DNA of 64,000 bases, taken from assembly GCF_025148125.1 (NCBI RefSeq), contig NZ_CP102267.1, forward strand, positions 4,288,501-4,352,500. The letters are read 5' to 3'. Made by a program: the position numbers and the translations under genes. Origin of the DNA: Blautia wexlerae DSM 19850. Its GTDB lineage: Bacteria > Bacillota > Clostridia > Lachnospirales > Lachnospiraceae. Under the pieces are notes generated by a model that was not told the DNA's origin, searched no databases, and worked only from the letters and a program-made list of their open reading frames with translations. Positions 1-7,712 of this stretch are shown here, one piece after another; within the stretch, counting starts at the first letter, position 1, and each line of letters begins with the position of its first letter.

Positions 1-146
1 TTCCATGACAGACTCCTTGTTCCAAAATATATTGCATTAGAGCATTCTTTTGTTCCTCGTTAAGAAGCAGAAATAGCTTTTCGCCAATCTGATTGCCGGA
101 TTCTTCTATATTAAAAACAGCTAATGTCCCATCACATCACCATCCT
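1..146 (-). repeat. Copy 1 of a ~146-bp direct repeat (5' part of a response-regulator-like gene)
   Basis: This stretch is about 95% identical to 3551-3695. On the minus strand both copies carry the same open frame, starting CDGTLAVF and running through NEEQKNALMQY, so this is the 5' part of a gene that continues off the left edge. The few differences include both synonymous and amino-acid-changing ones. No ATG/GTG/TTG precedes the frame; an in-frame TGA lies just upstream. The unit 150-3550 (XRE regulator plus ABC exporter plus one response-regulator copy) is therefore flanked by direct repeats, which suggests tandem duplication or gene capture by recombination. Confidence 0.8.
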
Positions 147-235
147 TTTTTCCTCTTAACAACAATCAATGTAGCTAGAGTTTTCTTTTTATCTGCGAAA
201 ACAATCACAAAGCTCAAAACCATTTGTAACGATTT

Positions 236-1021
236 TTATTGCAGAAGTTTTTCATAGGTGAACCGTCCCATAGATTTTTGCAATAAGAACCAGGCAAGTA
301 TTGCACATATCACACCGAGTCCGAGAAGAATCCAGACATTCATTAAAAAGACTCCTGTAAATTGTCCCGCTATGGGCAGAATCACCGGAAGAATCAGAAA
401 AACGGCAGCCTGCTGAGATTCCTCTACGCTCTGCGCTTTGGCAGATCCCCGGACAATCAGTGTAATGGCAATTAGTGAGATTGCAGGTGAAAGCAATAGT
501 ATAACAACCAACCAGCTTACGCTTGGAATCAGCAGCCTACCTGCCAAGAAAAATAATTCTGTTTCTATAACCAGAAACATAGCCGCAAATGAGATTACAG
601 AGACAAGCATACTTAAAAGGAAAGAAGCCCATACTTTTGCTTGAAAAATCTGTTTGAGAGTAAGTGGACAATAGAGCAATGTTTCAAGCGTATGCCGTTC
701 CTTTTCTCCTACAAATGCACTGGCTGCCATGATAGAAGCAGTCATTATAGGAATTATCAGGAAAAAAATCGGAAGTATATAATTTAAGATCATGCCAGAA
801 AGCGTAAGCTCCAGGCTTTCCATCCGGGCAGTTTCAGGAAGCAGTGACAGTAACTTTGTAATATCCGGATCATCCGGTACAAAATGAATGGTAATGACAA
901 AAATAGACGGCAATACAATAGTCAGCACTAAAGGAACAATAAAAAGAGCAGGAAATAGTCTACGGTTACTTGCAATAATGCGAAAATCTTTTTTGATAAT
1001 TGCATACATAGCAGCTTTCAT
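236..1021 (-). CDS. ABC-2 type transporter permease
   Basis: A 261-residue membrane protein with an N-terminal anchor (about residues 20-45), a cluster of helices from about 80 onward (the segments around ILPIFFLIIPIMTASI, ASFLLSMLVSVISF and LVVILLLSPAISLIA) and a last helix near 225-245. The motif GEKERHTLETLL near residue 106 is typical of the cytoplasmic loop of ABC-2/NatB-type export permeases. It lies 4 nt downstream of the ATPase gene at 1026-1931, so the two should form one exporter. Substrate unknown; antimicrobial peptide or sodium export are possibilities. It is the last gene before repeat copy 1. Confidence 0.85.
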   Translation of the reverse strand: MKAAMYAIIKKDFRIIASNRRLFPALFIVPLVLTIVLPSIFVITIHFVPDDPDITKLLSLLPETARMESLELTLSGMILNYILPIFFLIIPIMTASIMAASAFVGEKERHTLETLLYCPLTLKQIFQAKVWASFLLSMLVSVISFAAMFLVIETELFFLAGRLLIPSVSWLVVILLLSPAISLIAITLIVRGSAKAQSVEESQQAAVFLILPVILPIAGQFTGVFLMNVWILLGLGVICAILAWFLLQKSMGRFTYEKLLQ

Positions 1022-1025
1022 ATCA

Positions 1026-1931
1026 TCAATCCTCCTTCCTGCCGGCAGTCAGGGTAAAATAAATATCTTCCAGAGTGGGTTCTATAAGATTTACAGAATA
1101 GATATCCTCACCGGCTTCTACAATCTTTCGTACCAAATAAGGGATTTCTTTTTTATCTTGTATTTGGGTTTCAAACTCATTGATTCCGCATTTAACAAAG
1201 TTTAGCTTGTCAGGAACCGCTGACGCACAGATACGAAGCGATTTTGAAGTAAATACCCGAGCGCGTAATTCATCTATTGTACCCGAGGCCAAAAGAATCC
1301 CCTGATCAATCAGTCCGTAGCGTGTGCAGATTTCCTGTGCATACCGAAGCTGATGGGTACAGAGAAAAACAGTAATTCCCTCTTTGCAAGCCAGATTGTG
1401 TATCATTTGATTGACATTCTGCGCACTTTCCGGATCCAAGCCAGAAGTTGGTTCGTCAAGAAACAGAACTTTCGGGTGGTGTAACAGTGCCCTTGCCAGA
1501 GATAACCTCTGTCTCATACCGGTAGAATAGGTCGCCAGTTTTTGGTCTTTCGCTTCTGTCAACTCTAATTCCTTGAGTAGTGACTCAGCACGCCATTTTC
1601 CTTTTTGTTCCATGCCAAAAGCCGCAGCATAAAACATCAGATTTTCAATACCAGTCAGATTGTCATACATCTGTGCGTGTTCAGTCACAATCCCTGCAAG
1701 GAGATGCACTTTTTCTGGCTGAATATTAGGATTGACACCCATAATTTCACATGATCCTCCAGACGGGCTCAGGACTCCGGTAAGCAATTTTACGGTTGTC
1801 GTCTTTCCGGCACCATTTGGACCGAGAAAACCAAATACCTCTCCGGTACTTAGTGTCAACGAGAGTTGTTTTAATGCTTCTTTTCCACTAGGGTATGTTT
1901 TGGATAGTTTTTGTATAGTAACAGTTTCCAT
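1026..1931 (-). CDS. ABC transporter ATP-binding protein
   Basis: A 301-residue ABC ATPase. Walker A GPNGAGKT lies at residues 37-44, the signature STGMRQ near 136-141, and Walker B plus catalytic glutamate in VLFLDEPTSG ending near 164. The C-terminal ~80 residues form an extension common in CcmA/NatA-type exporters. The gene directly abuts the regulator stop (1932) and is followed by its permease at 1021, giving a regulator-ATPase-permease operon. It probably powers export of a peptide or drug; the substrate cannot be read from sequence. Confidence 0.9.
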   Translation of the reverse strand: METVTIQKLSKTYPSGKEALKQLSLTLSTGEVFGFLGPNGAGKTTTVKLLTGVLSPSGGSCEIMGVNPNIQPEKVHLLAGIVTEHAQMYDNLTGIENLMFYAAAFGMEQKGKWRAESLLKELELTEAKDQKLATYSTGMRQRLSLARALLHHPKVLFLDEPTSGLDPESAQNVNQMIHNLACKEGITVFLCTHQLRYAQEICTRYGLIDQGILLASGTIDELRARVFTSKSLRICASAVPDKLNFVKCGINEFETQIQDKKEIPYLVRKIVEAGEDIYSVNLIEPTLEDIYFTLTAGRKED

Positions 1932-3050
1932 TTATTTTTCCTCCTCGCTTGCCTTCAGTCTATTAACCATCATCTGAAATCGTGAATCTTTAGCCAATGG
2001 CAGAAAGACAGGATTTTCATTAAGAGCTTGTGTCATACTATGACGGATCAGAGTTTCATCTCTTGGCGGAAAGGATCGTAACACAAGTTCGCTGTCCAAC
2101 CATTCATCTAGAAGATCAAAAAAATTGTCCCCATGCAAATGCAATGGATAAATATTACTGACTGCCAGTTCCGTATATTGTGAAAGGATGTCCAACGCCT
2201 GTTCGGCATTATTAAGCTTCATCCAGTCTTGAGCGATAGTAATATAAATTCCCAAAAGAATACCGGGGTGTAGCATTTTCATTTGAAAAACATCTGCTAT
2301 TTTATAAAATCGCTGACAGGTTTCTGCAAATTGCTCCGCATCATTCAGACATAAATTCAAATAGGACGGGAACAAATTAAAAAGAGTCATAATCTCCTTG
2401 TATATTCCGACCTGAAGAATTTTTTTTGCCTCTTGATCGTTACCTATTGCCCGATAGGCGGAAGCCAGAAGAGGCTCAGGAGAACCAGATTGCATATTAA
2501 CTGGTTCCAAAATATCAATTACTTCAGACGGGCGTTGGAGTTGAAGCAAACAAAACGCTTCCATTAGCAGTGCTTCTTTTTGCAGATTCGTCTCGTCCGC
2601 TTCAGTTCTTACACGATGAAACCACTCCAAGGCTTTTTCTATAATTTGTTCCACTTGTTCAGGACAGGAAGCCTGTGAAGTGTGATTGATTAAAAGTGTG
2701 CCCAATTCAAATAATAAAGGATAGCAAGCGTAAAATTTTTTTGCTATTTTAAGACATTCAGCCAGGACTTCCTCAAAGGACAACATAGAAAAATCTTTAG
2801 AAAGACGGATATACAGTTTTTTAATATCCTCTTGTTCCATTTGCGGTTGATATCCTATCAACTCGTCAATGCTTATATCAAAGTAAGATGCTAGTTGTGG
2901 CAATAGCAAAATATCTGGTAATGAAGATCCCGTTTCCCATTTTGAAACAGCCCCTTTAGAAACGCCCAAATGGGTAGCCAGTTCGTCTTGTGTAATACCT
3001 CTTTTATGACGATTTTTAATTAGGACACGGCCAATATTTATCTCTTTCAT
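1932..3050 (-). CDS. XRE-family regulator with TPR-like C-terminal domain
   Basis: The first ~65 residues form a helix-turn-helix of the Cro/XRE type (core ITQDELATHLGVSKGAVSKWE, near residues 20-40). The remaining ~300 residues are helical with repeated LLFELGTLL, ALLMEAFCLLQL and ALDILSQY segments, resembling the TPR domain of RRNPP-like or other ligand-sensing regulators. ATG at 3050 has the upstream site GAGGTG at suitable spacing. Being first in the operon with the ABC exporter, it probably controls it. Peptide sensing would fit the fold but is inference. Confidence 0.85.
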   Translation of the reverse strand: MKEINIGRVLIKNRHKRGITQDELATHLGVSKGAVSKWETGSSLPDILLLPQLASYFDISIDELIGYQPQMEQEDIKKLYIRLSKDFSMLSFEEVLAECLKIAKKFYACYPLLFELGTLLINHTSQASCPEQVEQIIEKALEWFHRVRTEADETNLQKEALLMEAFCLLQLQRPSEVIDILEPVNMQSGSPEPLLASAYRAIGNDQEAKKILQVGIYKEIMTLFNLFPSYLNLCLNDAEQFAETCQRFYKIADVFQMKMLHPGILLGIYITIAQDWMKLNNAEQALDILSQYTELAVSNIYPLHLHGDNFFDLLDEWLDSELVLRSFPPRDETLIRHSMTQALNENPVFLPLAKDSRFQMMVNRLKASEEEK

Positions 3051-3073
3051 AATTACTCACCTCATATATCATT

Positions 3074-3102
3074 ATTATAATGAAGGAAAAGAGCAAATAC
3101 AA
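3074..3102 (-). promoter_or_regulatory. Sigma-A-type promoter of the XRE-ABC operon
   Basis: On the minus strand -35 TTGTAT (3097-3102) and -10 TATAAT (3074-3079) are separated by 17 bp. The regulator start codon is about 24 nt past the -10. Confidence 0.65.
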
Positions 3103-3193
3103 TGGAGATGTGTTTCACTTTTTTTAAAAAAGTCAACTATCAGGAAACACTCAAGGCGCGCAGTACGAAAAAATACGTATTTGTGGGTTCATG

Positions 3194-3586
3194 TTATAGA
3201 TGTTCAAATTTATAGCCGATCCCGGCGACACTCTCAATGTAGTTTGGAAGATCCGGTTCAAAGCGCAACTTCTTACGCAGCTTACTTATATGATTATGAA
3301 TCGCTTTTCTCGAATAGAAATCACAATCCTCTTTCCAAACCAAATCGGTAATCAGTTCGTAAGTAAAAACACGTTTGGGATTGGCAATGAGCAATGCCAG
3401 TATATCAAACTCCTTACTTGTCAGGTTGATCATCCGTTCCCTAACCCTGACAGTGCGGTGTTCCAGGCATAGATAAAGCTCGCCTTCCTGTATTTCTGTT
3501 AGAGGATTTTTCTTTGCTGCGAAGGAAGTGTGACAGGAATTGAATACCGTTCCATGACAGGCTCCTTGTTCCAAAATATATTGCAT
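3194..3586 (-). pseudogene. Response-regulator DNA-binding domain, receiver missing, no clear start
   Basis: From the first ATG (3586) this gives 130 residues with an OmpR/PhoB winged-helix domain (INLTSKEFDILALLI, then KAIHNHISKLRKKL and GIGYKFEHL at the end). No receiver domain with a phospho-aspartate exists upstream. The same frame stays open back to about 3685 (CDGTLAVFDIEESGKQIGEKL), but an in-frame TGA and no start codon stand before it, although a good GGAGGTGATG sits there. Either translation uses an unusual start, or this is a damaged gene duplicated at 1-146. Called pseudogene with moderate confidence. Confidence 0.55.
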
Positions 3587-3695
3587 TAGAGCATTCTTTT
3601 GTTCCTCGTTAAGAAGCAGAAATAACTTTTCTCCAATCTGCTTGCCGGATTCTTCTATATCAAAAACAGCTAATGTCCCATCACATCATCACCTC
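3551..3695 (-). repeat. Copy 2 of the ~146-bp direct repeat
   Basis: Matches 1-146 with about five substitutions. It covers the N-terminal extension of the response-regulator-like gene and its ribosome-site region. Confidence 0.8.
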
Positions 3696-3717
3696 CGTAT
3701 TTTAATAAATTTATTGA

Positions 3718-3975
3718 TTAGAGTTCAATTCTTGCTTTCGATGGCTTATCTTCCCAATAGGTAACTTTAATCGTTGTTCCCTTGTCAGGAACGTTGTTTC
3801 CTGCACCAATCCATTTTCGGCAGATGTAATCTTTACCGTCTATCGTATATTTGACCTTGATAATATGCGGAAAGGCTGCGCCATCCATCGCATGAACGCG
3901 GGCAGGTTTACGATTCACTTTTAACCACCATTGTTTTATAACTGAAATTACAGTTCCCATTGTTTCTTTTTCCAT
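3718..3975 (-). CDS. Small conserved hypothetical protein (85 aa)
   Basis: An 85-residue soluble-looking protein with the core PHIIKVKYTIDGKDYICRKW and DKGTTIKVTYWEDKPSKARI, read as a small beta-strand domain. The start at 3975 has GGAGGTAT about 8 nt upstream. As I recall, relatives in gut Clostridia are often mislabelled as sugar ABC transporter permease; nothing here resembles a permease, having no membrane helix. Function unknown. Confidence 0.7.
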   Translation of the reverse strand: MEKETMGTVISVIKQWWLKVNRKPARVHAMDGAAFPHIIKVKYTIDGKDYICRKWIGAGNNVPDKGTTIKVTYWEDKPSKARIEL

Positions 3976-4023
3976 AAGTTATACCTCCAATGATATTTTT
4001 GATTGATGATACCTATTTTCTAT

Positions 4024-4215
4024 TCAGCCTTTTCTTTGTTTGTAGTAAAAGCGGAACGCTGCTGCGCCGGTGGCCGCCAACTGTACCAGAATCAGCACAG
4101 CAAACAGACCGAAGCTCTCATAGTAGAACAGTTCATCCCAAAAATATAGTCTGTTCAAATGATGCCATTTATTGTATTCTAAATTTGTAGGTAAGCTGAA
4201 CGGGTAACTTACCAA
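4024..4215 (-). CDS. Possible short membrane protein or remnant (63 aa)
   Basis: The frame opens at a TTG without a convincing ribosome site and ends in one hydrophobic helix (SFGLFAVLILVQLAATGAAAF) followed by a basic tail FRFYYKQRKG. It looks like the C-terminal end of a larger membrane protein. Not recognised; may be a fragment left by rearrangement. Confidence 0.3.
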   Translation of the reverse strand: MVSYPFSLPTNLEYNKWHHLNRLYFWDELFYYESFGLFAVLILVQLAATGAAAFRFYYKQRKG

Positions 4216-4295
4216 GGGATAGCGGCAACAGATGTCTATCTAACCATACTACCATTGAGATCGAAAAGTATGAATTGAAGAGTACAATAATAGGG

Positions 4296-4322
4296 TTGAT
4301 TGAGGATCAACTTTTATTTTTT
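4296..4322 (+). terminator. Intrinsic terminator (orphan)
   Basis: Stem GTTGAT/ATCAAC around a TGAGG loop, followed by TTTTATTTTTT. No intact plus-strand gene ends just before it. Confidence 0.65.
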
Positions 4323-4477
4323 GTACCTTCATGTTAGAAGCCGTTGTGGACTATTACCTAAAAATAATAGATATAACACAAAGAGAATTATTCAATCTGT
4401 CCAAGCATAACAGGAAGGAAAAGATTGAAATTCCATAGGTAGTGGCTTCGTTGACGCGACTAAGTTCAATACGGAAA

Positions 4478-4535
4478 AATCGGTCTGCAGGTGTGTCAAA
4501 CAGAAGACACTATTTTTTTATATCTGAGACCGATT
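4478..4535 (-). terminator. Terminator after the vanZ operon
   Basis: Perfect 9-bp inverted repeat AATCGGTCT/AGACCGATT followed on the minus strand by a T-rich run. It starts 15 nt past the vanZ stop. The loop contains a smaller stem GTGTC/GACAC. Confidence 0.6.
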
Positions 4536-4549
4536 GTTTCCGATACAAT

Positions 4550-5173
4550 TTATGGAACATTCAGCACATCATGGACAAACCAAGTCTGAGCCGTGACCAT
4601 AATGGCAAATGTGCAAATAGCAAAGAGAAGTACTTCAGCCACAGCATTGACACGGCTGGATTGAAGTTGCTTTTTCAGATTGGCAGGCAAGATTCTTGAC
4701 AGCAGACAATAAACTAAAAATCCAATACAGGCTCCAGCGGTATTTGTCATCAAGTCATTGATGTCGGAAGAACCCCAGCCAAACATCTGGACAATTTCAA
4801 CAGCCAAAGAAAACAGAAAGCCAGTCAATGCAACCGTCTTCATGTGATGATATTTCTTGTACAGCAGCGGCAGGAAAAATCCCAACGGGACAAACAGAAT
4901 AATATTCAGAATGGTATCAATTGGCCCAGTTATCATACCGATAAATGGAGTCCAAGAAATGTTCGGGCGAAAGGTCATTGTGCTTGTAAAGCCGATGCCT
5001 GTGACGGTCAAAAGTCCGAATAAATAATAACCAAAAACAAACACTGCAGCGGTATGGAGAAAACTTTGTGTTCTCCCCAATTTTTTGAGCCACAAGAAAT
5101 ACAGTACGAAGACTGGAACCATAAACACATACCCACTAATTGAGCGGATGAGAATATCAGAAATTGGTATCAT
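4550..5173 (-). CDS. VanZ-like membrane protein
   Basis: From the ATG at 5173 (AAGGAG 6 nt upstream) the protein has 207 residues with about five membrane helices. It contains the VanZ-like core: NIILFVPLGFFLPLL, then AVEIVQMFGWGSSDINDLMTN with the conserved acidic/NDLxxN signature, and a final helix. A longer frame opens at 5275 inside the KTR gene, but the ribosome site supports the shorter start. VanZ proteins modestly raise teicoplanin tolerance in some elements; here it is the last gene of the GntR-ABC operon, so a role in envelope stress is likely but not shown. Confidence 0.85.
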   Translation of the reverse strand: MIPISDILIRSISGYVFMVPVFVLYFLWLKKLGRTQSFLHTAAVFVFGYYLFGLLTVTGIGFTSTMTFRPNISWTPFIGMITGPIDTILNIILFVPLGFFLPLLYKKYHHMKTVALTGFLFSLAVEIVQMFGWGSSDINDLMTNTAGACIGFLVYCLLSRILPANLKKQLQSSRVNAVAEVLLFAICTFAIMVTAQTWFVHDVLNVP

Positions 5174-5253
5174 TATTATCTCCTTGTCAAATTCAAATTT
5201 ATTGCCCATTCCAGCATTGAGCATTTTCTCATAAAGCAAACAGAATACTGTCA

Positions 5254-5433
5254 TTAGTAACGACGGTATTCCCATAATGCTAATCGTAAGTCTAATTGTT
5301 CAATGTCGATTAGACATTCACTTTTACATTTTGGACAAAAGAGAGGAAAATTTTTAAGTACGGTATCTTCCCGAATTTTGTCGCGTGTTTTATTCCCGCA
5401 GACTGGGCAGCGGATGAACTCTGTTTTCTCCAT
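5254..5433 (-). CDS. Cysteine-rich KTR domain protein (59 aa)
   Basis: A small zinc-ribbon protein: CPVCGNKTRDK near residue 10 and CPKCKSECLIDI near 36, two CxxC knuckles, with the KTR signature after the first. ATG at 5433 has GGAG 8 nt upstream and is preferred over the GTG at 5442. It follows the 37-residue peptide gene by 5 nt. The family is common next to conjugative elements and resistance cassettes; molecular role unknown. Confidence 0.8.
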   Translation of the reverse strand: MEKTEFIRCPVCGNKTRDKIREDTVLKNFPLFCPKCKSECLIDIEQLDLRLALWEYRRY

Positions 5434-5438
5434 ATTGT

Positions 5439-5552
5439 TCACTCCGAATTGCGATCATTCTTTTTCTTATCCCGATATTTCCGTATGAGTTTATTACGGA
5501 TAGGAACGCCAACACCAATCAAAAGCACAACTGCCAAAATTGTGAAATCCAT
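5439..5552 (-). CDS. 37-residue membrane peptide
   Basis: Short gene: ATG at 5552 preceded by GAGGTGAT, stop TGA at 5439-5441. The peptide has one hydrophobic helix (FTILAVVLLIGVGVPI) and a highly basic tail (RNKLIRKYRDKKK). It lies between the permease (5562) and the KTR gene (5433) with gaps under 10 nt, so it is read with the operon. It may be a small subunit of the transporter; no family recognised. Confidence 0.65.
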   Translation of the reverse strand: MDFTILAVVLLIGVGVPIRNKLIRKYRDKKKNDRNSE

Positions 5553-5561
5553 ACAATCACC

Positions 5562-6212
5562 TCACATTTCCTTATTCTTCATAACCCGAATGGACAAGAA
5601 GATTGAAACCGCATACATCACGACAATAGCAAAAACCGCAAGGAAAACGAGAAGTATCGGAGAAGATTCAACGACTGAAATAATTGAGTTCCCGATAGCT
5701 GGCATTTTAGAGAGAAGAAGTAAAGTTACCAAAAAACCGGCCACTGGAATATACATAAATACCCGTCCTTTGATTGAGCCGTACTTGTAATATCCCGGAA
5801 TCTGGAACACGGTATAGAGTGCAAATAAGAATACTCCTGCAATAGCGGCAGTTACAATATCAAATACGCCAACTGTTTCACCCAGCACTTTCAAGACAAG
5901 CGGCTGTGCAATCAAAGAAATAATCAAGGAAAGAAGCCCCATTGCAAGGACAAAAACATAGCGTCCGATCACAAGCTCGCTTTTACGAACAGGTAAAATA
6001 CCAAACAGACGATCCATGCTGTTTTTTTCTGTGATGGAAAAGGTATATCCCGTCGTCATGGCAATAAAGCACATAGCAAATGATACCCCTGTCAGCAAAG
6101 AACGATTGATTGCGGCAAACACAATCGGCAGGAGCAGGGTAAAGCAAATCGTCTTAAAATATGGTTTTACCAATGCAATATCTAATTTTGTGGATTTCAA
6201 AATATTACTCAT
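5562..6212 (-). CDS. ABC-2 family transporter permease (YtrC/D-like)
   Basis: A 216-residue protein with about six membrane helices; the segment TGYTFSITEKNSMDRLFGIL followed by PVRKSELVIGRYVF is the hallmark of the ABC2_membrane_5 type. ATG at 6212 lies within the end of the ATPase gene (8-nt overlap) and has AAAGGTG 6 nt upstream. It pairs with the ATPase to its right to form the exporter governed by the GntR regulator at 7058-7441. Confidence 0.85.
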   Translation of the reverse strand: MSNILKSTKLDIALVKPYFKTICFTLLLPIVFAAINRSLLTGVSFAMCFIAMTTGYTFSITEKNSMDRLFGILPVRKSELVIGRYVFVLAMGLLSLIISLIAQPLVLKVLGETVGVFDIVTAAIAGVFLFALYTVFQIPGYYKYGSIKGRVFMYIPVAGFLVTLLLLSKMPAIGNSIISVVESSPILLVFLAVFAIVVMYAVSIFLSIRVMKNKEM

Positions 6213-7065
6213 AATCGTCACCTTTCTTGCTTGTAAACACTACAATTTCATCAATGGTGGCAGGATCAACGGTCAGGTTAGGGAAACCGCTAATATCTTC
6301 GGTTTTCATCAGAGCCTCAAATCCCGTAGGGAATGTACGAATACCAGCCGCCTTATTTTTCAGATCATCGGACAGTTCCTCAATTCCACCTTTTACAATG
6401 CGGAACATATCTACAAAATCATCTTTGCTGCCAGTAAAGTACAGCTCGCCATAACTGATGTAGGTAATATAATCGGCTGCACGCTCCAAATCGCCTGTGA
6501 TATGGGTGGAGAACAAAACACTATGCTCGCCATCTTCAATATACTCTGAAAGAATTTTCAAAAGTTCATCTCTGGAAACCGGATCAAGTCCACTGGTCGG
6601 CTCGTCGAGGATCAGCAGCTTGGCGTCGTATGAAAACGCACAGGCAAGCATTAACTTCATCTGCATACCTTTGGAAAGTTCTTTTACCTTTTTGGTTGGT
6701 GCAATGTGAAATTTCCGTAACATATCCGCAAATTTCTGGCTGTCCCAATTTGGATAAAATACCGAAATGGATTTTTCAACCTGCGACACTTTCCAATCAT
6801 CACTGAAATAATTTGTATCGAAAACAACGCCCAGCTCTGATTTTACTTTTTGTTCTTCTGCGATATTATCCAGCCCCATCACTTTGACTGTGCCACCGGT
6901 GCGCTTGAGCATATTCAAAATCAGTTTAATTGTCGTTGTTTTGCCAGAACCATTCGGGCCAATCAAGCCCATAATATATCCCTTTGGCAAAGTAAAGCTG
7001 ATATTGTGAAGCTGAAAAGAATCAAAAGATTTTGAAAGATTCGTTACCTCTAAATAATTAGTCAT
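6205..7065 (-). CDS. ABC transporter ATP-binding protein (YtrB-like)
   Basis: 286 residues. Walker A GPNGSGKT at 36-43, signature LSKGMQ at 130-135, Walker B/glutamate ILDEPTSG at about 152-159. The C-terminal third, after the ATPase core, is the extension seen in ABC-2 exporters. Start overlaps the regulator stop by 8 nt, so translation is coupled. Expected to drive export of an unknown, possibly cell-envelope-active, compound. Confidence 0.9.
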   Translation of the reverse strand: MTNYLEVTNLSKSFDSFQLHNISFTLPKGYIMGLIGPNGSGKTTTIKLILNMLKRTGGTVKVMGLDNIAEEQKVKSELGVVFDTNYFSDDWKVSQVEKSISVFYPNWDSQKFADMLRKFHIAPTKKVKELSKGMQMKLMLACAFSYDAKLLILDEPTSGLDPVSRDELLKILSEYIEDGEHSVLFSTHITGDLERAADYITYISYGELYFTGSKDDFVDMFRIVKGGIEELSDDLKNKAAGIRTFPTGFEALMKTEDISGFPNLTVDPATIDEIVVFTSKKGDDYE

Positions 7066-7441
7066 CTGTTTTTACCTCCGTTAAAATGTCCAAAAGGCGA
7101 TGTAATTCCTCTGTGGATAGATTTGCCATTCTTGCAGCTTTTATTGCTTCGGTGAGATTGTTTTCTACTTTGCAAATAAGCTGCTCCTTAATCAGTTCTG
7201 AACCAGACCCCATTACGAAACATCCACGCCCCTGCACATTTTTAACAAAGCCCTCTTGCTCTAATTCTGTGTATGCCTTTGTCACTGTTAAGACGCTGAT
7301 CTTTAAGTCTTTGGCAAGTGTTCTAAGGGAGGGCAAAGTTTCTTCGGCTTGAAGCTCGCCAGATAAAATAGCCGCCTTGATCTGCTGTTTAATCTGCTCG
7401 TATATGGGGACGCCAGATACATTTGAAATAATCAGTTTCAT
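7058..7441 (-). CDS. GntR-family repressor, YtrA subfamily
   Basis: 127 residues: a winged helix-turn-helix at about 10-75 (PIYEQIKQQIKAAIL, then LPSLRTLAKDLKISVLTVTKAYTELEQEG) and a short helical dimerisation tail instead of a ligand domain, which defines the YtrA type. YtrA regulators repress a linked ABC operon and respond to envelope stress. It is the first gene of this operon and its promoter carries TGTTATAC repeats likely to be its operator. Confidence 0.9.
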   Translation of the reverse strand: MKLIISNVSGVPIYEQIKQQIKAAILSGELQAEETLPSLRTLAKDLKISVLTVTKAYTELEQEGFVKNVQGRGCFVMGSGSELIKEQLICKVENNLTEAIKAARMANLSTEELHRLLDILTEVKTDD

Positions 7442-7464
7442 TGCTGCATCCTCCGTGTGTTTTA

Positions 7465-7517
7465 ACTGTTATGCTGTTGTGTATAACAGTATAACACAAG
7501 TGAGGATAAGATGTCAA
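7465..7517 (-). promoter_or_regulatory. Promoter and likely operator of the GntR-ABC operon
   Basis: On the minus strand -35 TTGACA (7512-7517), 18-bp spacer, -10 TATACT (7488-7493). Two tandem TGTTATAC units start at the -10 and an ATAACA half-site follows about 20 bp on, giving repeated and inverted TGTTAT/ATAACA sites that overlap the promoter. This placement fits autorepression by the GntR protein. Confidence 0.7.
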
Positions 7518-7527
7518 TACATGGGGC

Positions 7528-7690
7528 TAAACTACTGGTAAACTACTGGCAAGCAATGCAATCTTACGTAAGATTGCGTATTTAGCAGAAATCCCGTTCC
7601 CGGAATTCCTGCTAAATGCTTGTTGGTGACATATCCCCAAACCCCTGAGCTCATTGCCGGTGGCAATGGCTGCGCGTTCCGTTGGAACGC
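7528..7690. repeat. Cluster of direct and inverted repeats after the relaxase gene
   Basis: In order: two tandem copies of TAAACTACTGG (7528-7549); a perfect 20-bp palindrome GCAATCTTACGTAAGATTGC (7558-7577); a 38-bp imperfect inverted repeat with arms ATTTAGCAG/CTGCTAAAT (7580-7617); and two perfect 7-bp hairpins with 3-nt loops, CATTGCC/GGCAATG (7652-7668) and GCGTTCC/GGAACGC (7674-7690). The block lies between the relaxase stop and the GntR promoter, that is, at the apparent end of ICE1. It could be an origin of transfer or the element terminus with recombinase sites. Confidence 0.7.
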
Positions 7691-7712
7691 TGAAAACGAA
7701 AAGCAGACAACC

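Larger units (their letters stand above)
4216..4549. other. Gene-free stretch with two intrinsic terminators
   Basis: No credible coding frame. It holds a plus-strand terminator (4296-4322) with no gene of its own upstream, suggesting that a plus-strand gene was lost here, and a minus-strand terminator for the vanZ operon (4478-4535). Confidence 0.5.

Noticed and set aside
888..1205. 105-codon plus-strand open frame across the ABC permease/ATPase boundary
   Set aside because: Antisense to two clear ABC genes, without ribosome site.
3990..4190. 66-codon plus-strand open frame before the orphan terminator
   Set aside because: No ribosome site, low-quality protein sequence, and a gap of about 100 bp to the terminator at 4296.
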